Assembly (NCBI GenBank): GCA_963663135.2
Contig: CAXXRM010000005.1
Span: 1,178,001-1,242,000, forward strand
Direction of reading: 5' to 3'
DNA: 64,000 nucleotides
From: Io17-Chloro-G2 sp963663135
GTDB taxonomy: Bacteria > Chloroflexota > Dehalococcoidia > Lucifugimonadales > UBA3495
Below the pieces are notes generated by a model. The model ran no database searches and had not been told where the DNA came from. It saw nothing but the letters and a program-made list of their open reading frames with translations. Numbering within the stretch: position 1 is the stretch's first letter; each line of letters starts with the position of its first letter. A program made the position numbers and the translations under genes. This document shows positions 1 through 8,086 of the stretch, in pieces.

Positions 1-215
1 AGGACCTTGGTCGCCTCAACACCGGCTTCCCGCAGGTCGTTGACGGTCCGGGTCGCGCTCTCGTCAACTCGCTCCGCCACGACAATAGTGCCGCCTTCCT
101 CGCCCATGCGGCGAGCGGTAGCCCGTCCGATGCCCTGGCCGGACCCGGTAACCACGCATACTTTACCCGCGAACCTTTTGGCCCCTGCTGCTCTTGGGTC
201 TAGCTCTCCTGCCAT
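1..215 (-). CDS. Short-chain dehydrogenase/reductase, N-terminal part (runs off the window)
   Basis: Reading leftward from an ATG at 215 gives about 71 residues before the window edge. Residues 18-31 read GKVCVVTGSGQGIG, which is the TGxxxGIG dinucleotide-binding turn of classical SDR enzymes; it is followed by helix and strand residues ending in VVAERVDE. AAGGAGGAA lies just upstream of the ATG and fixes the start. SDRs are NAD(P)-dependent oxidoreductases acting on alcohols and ketones. The catalytic Ser-Tyr-Lys lies outside the window, so the substrate is unknown and activity cannot be judged. Two more SDR genes occur in the window (12461 and 47867). Confidence 0.85.
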   Translation of the reverse strand, partial: MAGELDPRAAGAKRFAGKVCVVTGSGQGIGRATARRMGEEGGTIVVAERVDESATRTVNDLREAGVEATKV

Positions 216-530
216 GTGTTCCTCCTTAAATTATGGTCGTTGGTCCACGACGCGGCCAGGAGTGGACGACACTAGTATTCTCACGGGGGTGGGGTCACTC
301 GGGCCGGCGGACGACCAGTGGAAGATTTGGGTTACTGTCATTGCTGTGGGTCATCGATTAACGCCCAGCAGGTATGGACAGAAACAAATCTCCTAGCTAT
401 GATAAGCGCTTGGTAGGTTAACACCGGTCCGGCTGATTTGCCAAGGGTAACAGAGGCTCGGCGGCGGGTGGTCCGCAACCCTTGGATTTTGACTGGAACA
501 GCCAGTCCGGCGACAAACTGGAGGAATGCT
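216..530. other. Intergenic gap between divergent genes
   Basis: This 315-base gap separates the leftward SDR from the rightward membrane protein, so it should hold two divergent promoters. I see no convincing -35/-10 pair, hairpin terminator, RNA gene or repeat in it. Possible reading frames here have no recognisable protein content. Confidence 0.5.
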
Positions 531-1013
531 ATGGCAATGAGACCGCAGGTAAAAGGCGTCGTGGTGACCTATGGAGGAGTAACCCAACGTTACTCCAAGG
601 GCTTAACCAACCGCCGATGCCAGTTGATTATGAGCGTGGTTTTAACGGCGGCGGGGATTGCCGGGTTCTTTGTTCCCTCCTCCCCCGGCGGCATATATGA
701 CATGGGCATTGGCCAGAGCATTGCCTACCTGATCATGGGCATTTTCACCTGGTACGTCGGCGAGGTTTGGAATTCCCCGATCAAGAGGGGTTTCAACGTG
801 GTAATCGGGGCGTTTTTCCTGGGTATAGGCATAGCCGGTTTCGTGCTGGCTGCGGTCAACGGCGGCGGCACGGATGCCAACCTGTACATGTTCTATGTTT
901 CCCACCCCTGGGAAAACGCGGCACATCTCACGATTGGCGTAATTTTCATGGCCACGGCCCTCTACCGGCGCCGTTTCCGGGAGTACTCCGTAGGGAGCGC
1001 CGCCTCCGACTAG
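531..1013 (+). CDS. Small four-helix membrane protein of unknown function
   Basis: The product is 160 residues. The ATG at 531 is preferred over an in-frame start at 438 because GGAGGAATGCT lies directly before it. Four hydrophobic segments are visible: LIMSVVLTAAGIAGFFV, SIAYLIMGIFTWYVGEV, NVVIGAFFLGIGIAGFVLAA and AAHLTIGVIFMATALY, with a basic C-terminal tail (YRRRFREYS). The layout, with a conserved-looking HPWENAAHLTIGV segment before the last helix, recalls the DUF4383-type small membrane proteins, but I cannot confirm family membership. No catalytic motif is visible. The gene stands alone, followed by a clear terminator at 1096. Function unknown. Confidence 0.6.
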   Translation: MAMRPQVKGVVVTYGGVTQRYSKGLTNRRCQLIMSVVLTAAGIAGFFVPSSPGGIYDMGIGQSIAYLIMGIFTWYVGEVWNSPIKRGFNVVIGAFFLGIGIAGFVLAAVNGGGTDANLYMFYVSHPWENAAHLTIGVIFMATALYRRRFREYSVGSAASD

Positions 1014-1095
1014 CCCTTGGTTGTTAATCCAAAACCTATCTGCTGGGCGGCGAATTGGCTGCCACCCGGTGGAGGGAGTCCCAAAAGGCGCAGGA

Positions 1096-1128
1096 AAAAG
1101 CCACCTTGATTCGATCAGGGTGGCTTTT
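1096..1128 (+). terminator. Intrinsic terminator after the membrane protein gene
   Basis: A near-perfect inverted repeat: AAAAGCCACCTTGAT at 1096-1110 pairs with ATCAGGGTGGCTTTT at 1114-1128 across a 3-base loop, and the right arm ends in TTTT. It lies 82 bases past the stop at 1013. Confidence 0.85.
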
Positions 1129-1240
1129 CATTGTTCACCGGGTTTCCTTGAAGACGGGGCAAATGCATTCTGATGTGGCGGGCGGGCCTTGCATTCGAGG
1201 TGGCGCTTGATCGCCTTGTTTCCCTATCGCGCTTATCCCG

Positions 1241-1270
1241 GCCTTTCTGACCGCAGCGGGAATCCAGATC
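1241..1270 (-). repeat. Left (inverted) end of the interspersed element, locus A
   Basis: GACCGCAGCGGGAATCCAGA at 1249-1268 is the reverse complement of the TCTGGATTCCCGCTGCGG core that recurs downstream in the same intergenic region. It marks the outer inverted end of the repeat field at 1241-2000. Confidence 0.65.
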
Positions 1271-1377
1271 ACTTTCTGGACTTTAGGCAGGCGCCGGTCT
1301 TTAGTGCAGAGTCAATGCTGCGGTAATGGCGCCGGGAGGGGTGAGGACTGCGCACACTTAGCGCTGCACGTTGCCAT

Positions 1378-1997
1378 AAGCGTGTTGGCGCACGGGAGGG
1401 GCTCTGGATTCCCGCTGCGGCGAGAATGACGGATGGACTTTCCAAGGGCGCACACGCGGGTACGAAAGTGGACCGTTTACGTAGTAATTCAGAGCCTTGT
1501 TTGCCCTTTGGGCAGGCTACGGTGGTCAGGATATGGTCAATGCTGCGGCAAGGGTTATGGGAGGCGTGCGGACTGCGGACACTTAGCGCTGCCACGTTGC
1601 CATAGGCGTGTCGGCGCACGGGAAGGGCTCTGGATTCCCGCTGCGGCGAGAATGACGGATGGACTTTCCAGAGGGCGCACGTGGGTATGAGGATGGACCA
1701 TTGTCATATTAAGCGTGTTGGGGCATGGGAAGGGCTCTGGATTCCCGCTGCGGCGAGAATGACGGATGGACTTTCCAGGGGGCGCACACGTGGGTACGGG
1801 GATGGACCATTGTCATGGTAAGCGTGCCGGCGCACGGGAGGGGCTCTGGATTCCCGCTGCGGCGAGAATGACGGATGGACTTTCCAGAGGGCGCACGTGG
1901 GTATGAGGATGGACCATTGTCATATTAAGCGTGTTGGGGCATGGGAAGGGCTCTGGATTCCCGCTGCGGCGAGGATGACGGATGGACTTTCCAAGGG
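1378..1997 (+). repeat. Tandem repeat field, ~108-bp units, locus A
   Basis: The phrase AAGCGTG(T/C)(T/C)GG starts near 1378, 1603, 1711, 1820 and 1927. Each time it is followed by GGGCTCTGGATTCCCGCTGC, a GAGAATGACGG core and GATGGACTTTCCA. The last four copies are spaced 108, 109 and 107 bases apart; the first gap is about double. No gene is supported in 1129-2218, and the reading frames there are by-products of the repeats. Confidence 0.85.
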
Positions 1998-2006
1998 CGC
2001 ACATGG

Positions 2007-2100
2007 GTATGAGAATGGCCTATTTTCGTGACAATTGCGGGTGGGCTGGCCGAGGCCACGCGTGAGGATGAAGATGAAAATGGCTTATTTCATAGTAGTG
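2007..2100 (+). repeat. Two copies of the flanking ATGGCCTATTTTC module
   Basis: GAGAATGGCCTATTTTCGTG at 2011-2030 and GATGAAAATGGCTTATTTCA around 2072-2091 are related to each other and to sequences near 13886, 19898 and 26378. In each case the module lies just outside the right end of the interspersed element, so it appears to be part of, or to travel with, that repeat. Confidence 0.55.
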
Positions 2101-2218
2101 GGCCGCGGAATGGCCAACTACACTACGACTTCCACGGACCATTGCGGCGAAACTCTTGCTGCGGGATGTAGGGACAGGCTGTCCCTTTTAGCTCCCAAGG
2201 CGATTCACGGGGCTAGCG

Positions 2219-2253
2219 CAATAAAATAGCCACCCCGATTGCTCGGGGTGGCT
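2219..2253 (-). terminator. Intrinsic terminator of the first Rieske gene
   Basis: AGCCACCCCGA at 2228-2238 pairs with TCGGGGTGGCT at 2243-2253 around a 4-base loop. Read leftward, the stem is followed by a T-rich run (CTATTTTATT), so it terminates the gene whose stop is at 2293. Confidence 0.85.
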
Positions 2254-2292
2254 TCTTGGTTGCCGGATTCGCCGGTCTAGCGGAGCGGTGGG

Positions 2293-3648
2293 CTAATCGT
2301 CGTCGCCCAGAGGGATCTCGACGGCCTCGCGCTCCTCGGTCTGCTGGATTTCCTTGACGGTCGCCTCAGTGAAGTCCTTGCCCCAGATGCGTTTAGCGTC
2401 CCGGGACTTGAAGGGCATCTTCCTGCGCCAGAAGATGATCGCGGCGTCGGTGGCCCCCAGCTTTTGAGCGAAATGAGGATCCAATGCCCCGACAGCCTGA
2501 ATCGGGAAGTCCTCTTTCTCGTTGGTGGTCTGGGGCGCCCCGAAGTATACGTACCAGGTGTGGTAGTAAAGCTTCCACCACCATTTCAGGATGGGGCGGT
2601 TCTTGACCCGCTTCATGGTAAAGGTGAACATCCGGGTGTTGTTCTCATCAATCGGCGTGAAATACCGGAGGTGCTGGGACATGCCCCGAGCCCCCGGACA
2701 GGCAATCGACGGCAGCATGTAGAACCCGCCGGGCCGGTCATTGTTGAAGGCATTCTTCTGTTCGTTGACCGGGTTGACGCGTTTCTTATTGCGGATCCGG
2801 AACCAGTTGTGCTGGGGCCACTTCTGACCCAATCCCGGGAAGAACCCCTGCTGGTCAGTGTTGCGGGTGCGAGGGGCGATGCAGATGTAGTTATCGCCCT
2901 CTTCGGTAATGTCAGCGCCTTCCCAGAAGGCCCCGCCCTGATTGAATATCTGCCCGCTGAAAAACCGTCGGGGGCCGCCGCGGTGAATCTTCGAGTTGTG
3001 GGAGTCCCGGGAGTTCTCCATGGTCAGGGACCAGTTCATGGGCCAGACCCTGGTATAGGTAAGGGTTTCCACATCATCTTCGAAGAACTCCGGCGGCAGG
3101 TCCTCATCCAAGGGTACCGGTTCAGTGACGCCCATCCAGATCCAAACGACACCGTGGAGGGTCCGGGTAGGATATTTGCGGCCGCGAAGCTTGGGGGCCA
3201 GTTTGGATTCGGGCCCGTCGGTAAGCGCCGCCACGCACTGGCCTTCCCCGTCGAAGGTATAACCGTGGTAGGGACAAACGATGAAGCCCTTGAACTCGTC
3301 GTTCATGGGGGCTTTTCCAATACCGCCGGACAGGAACGCGCCGCGATGGGGACAAATGTCCGACAATGCCACGACTTCGTTCTTGGTGTCACGGAAAAAC
3401 ACGATCTGCTCGCCCAGCAGGCGAAGAGCTACGGGCTTCCGCTTGATGTCGGCGGCTTCTACGCCGGGGTACCAATACTCCCGGTAGCCCGTTTCAGGCA
3501 CAAAATCGTGGACTCCGATTCCGGAGGCCCCTTTGGGTATGTACTGGCTCATCGCATTGTAGGCGTTTTCCCTGCTGCCTACGGACGCCGTTCTCTGGTC
3601 TCCATTGGATCCGTTGCTCTGATGGCCATTGGATTGCTGGCTGGTCAT
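2293..3648 (-). CDS. Rieske [2Fe-2S] ring-hydroxylating oxygenase, copy 1
   Basis: The product is 451 residues, in the usual length range of Rieske oxygenase catalytic subunits, which activate O2 to hydroxylate or demethylate aromatic-type substrates using electrons from a reductase. The ATG at 3648 is chosen because GGAGGACGTGAAT precedes it; an in-frame ATG at 3684 lacks such a site. The Rieske cluster ligands are C99, H101, C125 and H128 (CPHRG...CPYHGYTFDG). The mononuclear iron site lies in ENSRDSHNSKIH (H217, H222, with D215). The N-terminus is Ser/Asn/Gly-rich and probably disordered. No reductase, ferredoxin or beta subunit is adjacent. It has its own promoter (3742) and terminator. 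It is a close paralogue of the gene at 3986. Substrate unknown. Confidence 0.9.
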   Translation of the reverse strand: MTSQQSNGHQSNGSNGDQRTASVGSRENAYNAMSQYIPKGASGIGVHDFVPETGYREYWYPGVEAADIKRKPVALRLLGEQIVFFRDTKNEVVALSDICPHRGAFLSGGIGKAPMNDEFKGFIVCPYHGYTFDGEGQCVAALTDGPESKLAPKLRGRKYPTRTLHGVVWIWMGVTEPVPLDEDLPPEFFEDDVETLTYTRVWPMNWSLTMENSRDSHNSKIHRGGPRRFFSGQIFNQGGAFWEGADITEEGDNYICIAPRTRNTDQQGFFPGLGQKWPQHNWFRIRNKKRVNPVNEQKNAFNNDRPGGFYMLPSIACPGARGMSQHLRYFTPIDENNTRMFTFTMKRVKNRPILKWWWKLYYHTWYVYFGAPQTTNEKEDFPIQAVGALDPHFAQKLGATDAAIIFWRRKMPFKSRDAKRIWGKDFTEATVKEIQQTEEREAVEIPLGDDD

Positions 3649-3741
3649 ATTCACGTCCTCCGGCGCTTCCCCTGTGTCTCCCACGCCACTTCAGGAGTAA
3701 ATTCTTCTATGGAGGAAAGGCTTTTCCCCCAAGTGCACCCT

Positions 3742-3771
3742 ATTTTAAGGAAGCGCGTAGGCTAATGTCAA
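3742..3771 (-). promoter_or_regulatory. Sigma70-type promoter for Rieske copy 1
   Basis: Read leftward: TTGACA (3771-3766), an 18-base spacer, then TAAAAT (3747-3742). The -35 is perfect and the -10 matches at five of six positions. It lies about 94 bases upstream of the ATG at 3648. The same arrangement, with a similar CTTCCT before the -10, stands before copy 2. Confidence 0.75.
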
Positions 3772-3920
3772 TACGCGCAAGGCATCGCTGAATTTCACCA
3801 ACGTGTTTGGTGGGCGCCAGACGGACGCGACCTCACTATTTACTGGAATTTTGACAGCCAATTGCCAGCGCTTAGGTTCGAGCATCCCGGCGATTCCCGG
3901 CTTCACGCACGGGCGTTGGA

Positions 3921-3960
3921 CAAAAAAGGCCGCCCCTACCAACAATGGTAGGGGCGGCCT
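3921..3960 (-). terminator. Intrinsic terminator of the second Rieske gene
   Basis: A 14-bp perfect stem: AGGCCGCCCCTACC at 3927-3940 pairs with GGTAGGGGCGGCCT at 3947-3960 around AACAAT, followed leftward by TTTTTTG. It sits 25 bases past the stop at 3986. Confidence 0.92.
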
Positions 3961-3985
3961 GATTCCCGGGTACTATGGCGCCGGA

Positions 3986-5338
3986 CTAATCGTCGGCGAG
4001 AGGAATCTCGACCGCCTCGCGTTCCTCGGCGGCGGCGATCTCCTGGGCGGCGGTCTCGATGGCGTTCTTGCCCCAGATACGATGGGCGTCTCGCGATTTG
4101 AACGGCATCCTCCGGCGCCAGAAGATGATGGCGGCGTCGGTGGCCCCCAATTTCTGAGGGGCGTGGGGGTCCAACGCACCGACTGCCTGGATTGGGAAGT
4201 CCTCTTTCTCGTTGGTGCACTGGGGAGCGTTGAAGTAGGTGTACCAAAGGTGGTAGTACAGCCGGAAGTACAGTCTGCCAAGAAAGCTCTTGCTCACCCG
4301 CTTCATGGCGAAGGAAAACATTCGGGTATTGTCCCCGTCTATGGGCGTGAAGACCCGCAGGTGCTGGGTGACGGTTCTGGACCCCGGGCAGGCGATGGCC
4401 GGGAGCATGTAGAAGCCTCCGGGACGGTCGTTATTAAAGGCGGCCGCCTGCTGGTTAACCGGGTTGACCCGGCCGGCCTGGCGGAAGCGCCACCAGATAT
4501 GCTGGGGCCACATTTTGCCCAAGCCTTCGAAGTATCCCTGCTCCCTGGTGTTACGCACCCTGGGGGTGATGCAAATGTAGTTGTCGCCTTCCTCGGTTAT
4601 GTCCGTCCCCTCCCAAAATGCGCCGCCCTTGTCGAACAACTGCAGGTTGAACAGCCTCCGGGGACCCCCCCGGTGGATTTTGCTGTTGTGCGAGTCACGG
4701 GAGTTTTCCATGGTCAGCGACCAGTTCATAGGCCAGATTCTGACGTAGGTAAGCACTTCTACGTCGTCTTCGAAAAACTCGGAGGGAAGGTCTTCTTCGA
4801 GGGGCACCGGCTCGGTAACTCCCATCCAGATCCAGACCACCCCGTGGACAGTGCGGGTGGGATATTTGCGGTTGCGGAGCTTGGGGGCCAGCTTGGATTC
4901 GGGCCCGTCGGTCAGCGCGGCCACACACTGGCCCTCACCATCGAAAGTGTAGCCGTGGTAGGGACAAACGATGAAGCCCTTGAACTCGTCGTTCATTGGG
5001 GCTTTCCCAATGCCGCCGGAAAGGAACGCGCCGCGGTGGGGACAAATGTCCGACAACGCCACCACTTCGTTCTTCACGTCCCGGAAGAACACTATCTGTT
5101 CCTCCAGAAGGCGCAGGGCCACGGGCTTCTTGCCTATGTCTGCCGCCATGACTGCGGGATACCAGTACTCCCGGTAGCCTGTTTCAGGCACGAAATCATG
5201 GACTCCGATGCCAGAGGCTCCCCTTGGGATGTACTGGCTCATTGCGTTGTAGGCGTTCTCTCTGCTGCCTACCGTATTCCTGCCACTAGACCCGTTGCTC
5301 CCATTGCTTTGGTGACCGTTGCTAGGTTGGCTGGTCAT
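3986..5338 (-). CDS. Rieske [2Fe-2S] ring-hydroxylating oxygenase, copy 2
   Basis: The product is 450 residues. It aligns end to end with the gene at 2293, including the Ser/Asn/Gly-rich N-terminus MTSQPSNGHQSNGSNG, the Rieske ligands C99, H101, C125 and H128, and the same ENSRDSHNSKIH iron-site segment. A GGAGA site precedes the ATG. The pair is a tandem duplication that includes promoter and terminator architecture. Differences cluster in residues 225-330 (for example RRLFNLQLFDKGG versus RRFFSGQIFNQGG), which probably line the substrate pocket, so the copies may have different substrates. As in copy 1, no electron-transfer partner is adjacent. Acts in the cytoplasm; substrate unknown. Confidence 0.9.
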   Translation of the reverse strand: MTSQPSNGHQSNGSNGSSGRNTVGSRENAYNAMSQYIPRGASGIGVHDFVPETGYREYWYPAVMAADIGKKPVALRLLEEQIVFFRDVKNEVVALSDICPHRGAFLSGGIGKAPMNDEFKGFIVCPYHGYTFDGEGQCVAALTDGPESKLAPKLRNRKYPTRTVHGVVWIWMGVTEPVPLEEDLPSEFFEDDVEVLTYVRIWPMNWSLTMENSRDSHNSKIHRGGPRRLFNLQLFDKGGAFWEGTDITEEGDNYICITPRVRNTREQGYFEGLGKMWPQHIWWRFRQAGRVNPVNQQAAAFNNDRPGGFYMLPAIACPGSRTVTQHLRVFTPIDGDNTRMFSFAMKRVSKSFLGRLYFRLYYHLWYTYFNAPQCTNEKEDFPIQAVGALDPHAPQKLGATDAAIIFWRRRMPFKSRDAHRIWGKNAIETAAQEIAAAEEREAVEIPLADD

Positions 5339-5457
5339 CGTCTCTTCTCCTGGGGCGCCCGACCCGTTACTTTAATGCCGCCCATCCGCAGGGGCCCGGA
5401 AACAGCCTGCACCAGGACTCCGAATAAAACGTCATGTCAAGCTATACCGGATGGCTC

Positions 5458-5487
5458 ATTTTAGGAAACTTCCATTGAAAGTGTCAA
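5458..5487 (-). promoter_or_regulatory. Sigma70-type promoter for Rieske copy 2
   Basis: Read leftward: TTGACA (5487-5482), an 18-base spacer ending in TTTCC, then TAAAAT (5463-5458). Same hexamers and spacing as the promoter of copy 1. It implies a leader of about 110 bases before the ATG at 5338. Confidence 0.75.
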
Positions 5488-5886
5488 CGTTGAACAAATC
5501 TTACGCCCGTCATGCCCGTCGCATGGAAATGCAAAGCGCGTTTTACCGCAGAGAGCACGGAGGCGCAGAGTCCTTTTTGGATTTGGGCCAGATGACGGCG
5601 CCTGGAAACCGGTGTCTTGAGAAGTACAAAAGATGACTCCGATCAGGGAGCGATTGCCCGAGGTCTGTAAGTTTCTCTCGACATCCTGAGCACTCAGATG
5701 ATAAATTAGCGCAACGCAGAAAAGAATTTCTGGCCTTTTGTCGCTGTACCGGCGTTCAGGGTTTTTACCTGAAGTTTTATACGAAGGAGGGGACCTACCA
5801 ACCGGAGAACACAACTTTCTCAAATTAGACCAGCCTAGGACAGATAGGCCGGAAGATGCCTGATGTACAAAGTAAGGAGCGAACAC
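5488..5886. other. Gap between Rieske copy 2 and the solute-binding protein
   Basis: No gene is supported in these 399 bases. A 152-codon leftward frame (5461-5919) runs across the gap and into the next gene and has no protein-like character. At 5543-5570 there is a purine-rich ACCGCAGAGAGCACGGAGGC sequence followed by GCAGAG. It resembles GCAGAG-type intergenic repeats I recall from many environmental genomes. No clear promoter for the rightward gene was found. Confidence 0.5.
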
Positions 5887-7713
5887 ATGGCGGGGAAAAA
5901 ACCGTTCAAATTCCTCCAAAGGCAGTGGATAGCTTTATTCCTAGCGGCCGCCTTCTTGATGGCGGCGGTTGCCTGCGGCGGCTCAGCCACCCCGGAGCCA
6001 GGGGAAGCACCGGCTCAGGCTGCCGCAACCGAGAAACCGGTAGAACCCACCGCGGTTCCACCTACTAGCGTACCGACGGCCATTCCCGAAATAGCGGGAC
6101 AGACCTTTGAGTTTCCCTTGGAACCGGCATGGGTAGCCAAGGGAAAGTACCAGCCCATGGTCATGCAGGGTCTAACCCGGTTCAACCCGGGCCAGTGGGA
6201 CGTAGTGTCCTGCGGTGGCCTTCCCTCCTGCCTGCAGCCTTCCTCGATGCAGTTCAACGGGTTGGTGTACCACGATCCCAATGACCCTATAGATATCATC
6301 TGCGACCTTTGCTCAGGCTGGGAGGTGAGCCCCGACGGGGCCACCTATACTTTCACCATTCGCGAGGCCAACTGGCACGACGGCATGCCCGTGACCGCCA
6401 CCGATGTTCAATTTGGGCTGGACCACATAGTAAAGCCGGACGCCATCAGGGCGCGGACCGATGCCCTGAGAGATTTCTATGAATATCAGACTGCCACGGT
6501 ATTGGATGACCGGACGGTAGAGGTCCCTCTCAAGTTCGCCAGCCCTCTTTTCCTGATCAACCTTTCATCTGAATACATGAAAATGTACCCGAAGCACGCG
6601 ACCGAAAATCTGACCCCAGACGAAGCCCATCAGGCCGGAAAGCTGGTGGGGTCCGGGCCCTGGAAACTCAAGGATTTCGAGCCCCAAGTGGCCATCGAGT
6701 ATGAAAGGAACCAGGACTACTTCAAGCCGGGCCGTCCTTTCTTTGACGGCCTGAAGTTCACCATCATCCCTGACTATAACCGAGCCTTGGCAGCCCTCCA
6801 GGTGGGTCAAGTCTTCGCCACCGGTGGGCCGAACATTGGGTCCTACGGCAACGAAGACTCCGTGAGGCTGCAACAGGAAACCGATGGACGGGTGAGATAC
6901 TATTTCATCGAGGACGCGGTCTCATCGTGGATGGTGCTGCACGCCAACAAACCGCCCTTCGACGACCCGCGGGTAAGGCGCGCCATATTTCTGGCCATCG
7001 ACCGCAAGGAACTCACCGACATAGTCCGGTGCCGGGGCGAATTGGGTTGTTTCGGCTCCCAGGGCACTTTCTTCCCCAGGAAGGGTGGGTTCAACGTGGA
7101 ACCTCTGGATGAGCTAACCCAGGTGCCTGGCTGGCGGCAGCCCAAGGCCCCGGATATCGCCGAAGCCAAATTGCTCATGAGCGAGGCGGGTTACCCCGAT
7201 GGAATCGATGGCCTTTCATGGAACTTAAGCACTTCACCCACCGGTATAAAGCAGGCTGAAGTCGTCGCTGACCAGTTGAGGAGTTCGTTAGGCATCGATG
7301 TCACAATCGAACCCGCAGACCGGGCCAGCACGGTGGCCCGGATAAGAGAAGGCAGCGCCAATATGAGTTCCGACGGGTCCGGGGTGATTATTTCAGACCC
7401 ATCCGACTATCTTAACCAGCATTTCACAATAGGCACCCACAAGAATCCCGATGGTTGGAGCGACCCAAGGTTGGACACGATTATCGACGCCCAAGCGCGG
7501 GAGCTGGACCCGGCCAAGCGGCTGGAACTGTTCAAGCAGGCTTTAGAGGTGCTCCGCGAAGGGCATAGCCAGTTTGTACCCATGACCTGGGGATACTCAG
7601 GTGGTTTGTTGGACTACCGGTTGCAGGGCTATAACGTCCCCGAATCGGAGCAGCAAGTGAAACATTGGGAAGCCATCTGGTGGGATCCGGACGTCCCACA
7701 GCCACCCCCATAA
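5887..7713 (+). CDS. ABC transporter solute-binding lipoprotein, family 5 (peptide/nickel type)
   Basis: The product is 608 residues. The ATG at 5887 follows AAGGAGCGAACAC. The N-terminus has a basic stretch, a hydrophobic segment (IALFLAAAFLMAAV) and a lipobox-like AVAC with Cys30, then a low-complexity Pro/Ala/Glu/Thr linker, so the mature protein should be membrane-anchored outside the cell. The body has the family-5 signatures: SGWEVSPDGATYTFTIREANWHDGMPVT-type text near residues 145-170, GSGPWKLKDF near 255, and DPRVRRAIFLAIDR near 360. Family members bind oligopeptides, sugars, metals or other solutes for an ABC importer. No permease or ATPase gene is nearby. A decayed copy follows at 9271. 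Confidence 0.92.
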   Translation: MAGKKPFKFLQRQWIALFLAAAFLMAAVACGGSATPEPGEAPAQAAATEKPVEPTAVPPTSVPTAIPEIAGQTFEFPLEPAWVAKGKYQPMVMQGLTRFNPGQWDVVSCGGLPSCLQPSSMQFNGLVYHDPNDPIDIICDLCSGWEVSPDGATYTFTIREANWHDGMPVTATDVQFGLDHIVKPDAIRARTDALRDFYEYQTATVLDDRTVEVPLKFASPLFLINLSSEYMKMYPKHATENLTPDEAHQAGKLVGSGPWKLKDFEPQVAIEYERNQDYFKPGRPFFDGLKFTIIPDYNRALAALQVGQVFATGGPNIGSYGNEDSVRLQQETDGRVRYYFIEDAVSSWMVLHANKPPFDDPRVRRAIFLAIDRKELTDIVRCRGELGCFGSQGTFFPRKGGFNVEPLDELTQVPGWRQPKAPDIAEAKLLMSEAGYPDGIDGLSWNLSTSPTGIKQAEVVADQLRSSLGIDVTIEPADRASTVARIREGSANMSSDGSGVIISDPSDYLNQHFTIGTHKNPDGWSDPRLDTIIDAQARELDPAKRLELFKQALEVLREGHSQFVPMTWGYSGGLLDYRLQGYNVPESEQQVKHWEAIWWDPDVPQPPP

Positions 7714-7780
7714 ATCCAGGTTAACCACGCGTCTATGCCGGCCCCGTCCTGGTGGACCAGGGGGGCCGGGCGGCGGCTAC

Positions 7781-7815
7781 AAGGCCCAGGGCTTTTTGCC
7801 CTGGGTCTTTTGTTT
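7781..7815 (+). terminator. Intrinsic terminator after the solute-binding protein
   Basis: AAGGCCCAGGGC (7781-7792) pairs with GCCCTGGGTCTT (7798-7809) around TTTTT, followed by TTTTGTTTG. It lies 68 bases past the stop. Confidence 0.85.
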
Positions 7816-7956
7816 GTGAATCCCGGCAATTGCTGTCATGACCGCGGCGCGCCTACTGCACAGCGATTAATTCCGACCGAGGCTCCGTCCTAACGCGTCA
7901 TCGCCATGAATCTAGGCGATTTTGGTCGGCTTGGGTTGCCGCCAAAGGCATGGGCA

Positions 7957-8086
7957 ATCCTAGTCGCCGCGGGAATCCAGAGCCCTGTTGTCCTTTAAGC
8001 ACGCTCCGGTGTCCAGGGCATTGTCATCGGACAAGGGCGACGGGAGTGGGGCGGCTTGCCCACATTTGGATTTTCCCCGCTGGCAT
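7957..8086 (+). repeat. Left end and body of the interspersed element, locus B
   Basis: GTCGCCGCGGGAATCCAGAG at 7966-7985 is the inverted end. It is followed by a body containing CTTTAAGCACGCTCCGGTGT and GGGCGACGGGAGTGGGGCGG that is shared, in either orientation, with the copies at 19567 and 26160. It continues directly into the tandem units that start at 8087. Confidence 0.7.

Noticed and set aside
3803..5464. A 553-codon open frame on the plus strand
   Set aside because: It lies opposite the second Rieske gene, whose ligands, start site, promoter and terminator are all clear. A similar 433-codon frame lies opposite the first Rieske gene; both are by-products of GC-rich coding sequence.
5461..5919. 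A 152-codon leftward frame
   Set aside because: It spans an intergenic gap and the start of the solute-binding gene, translates the GCAGAG tract and has no ribosome-binding site or fold-like pattern.
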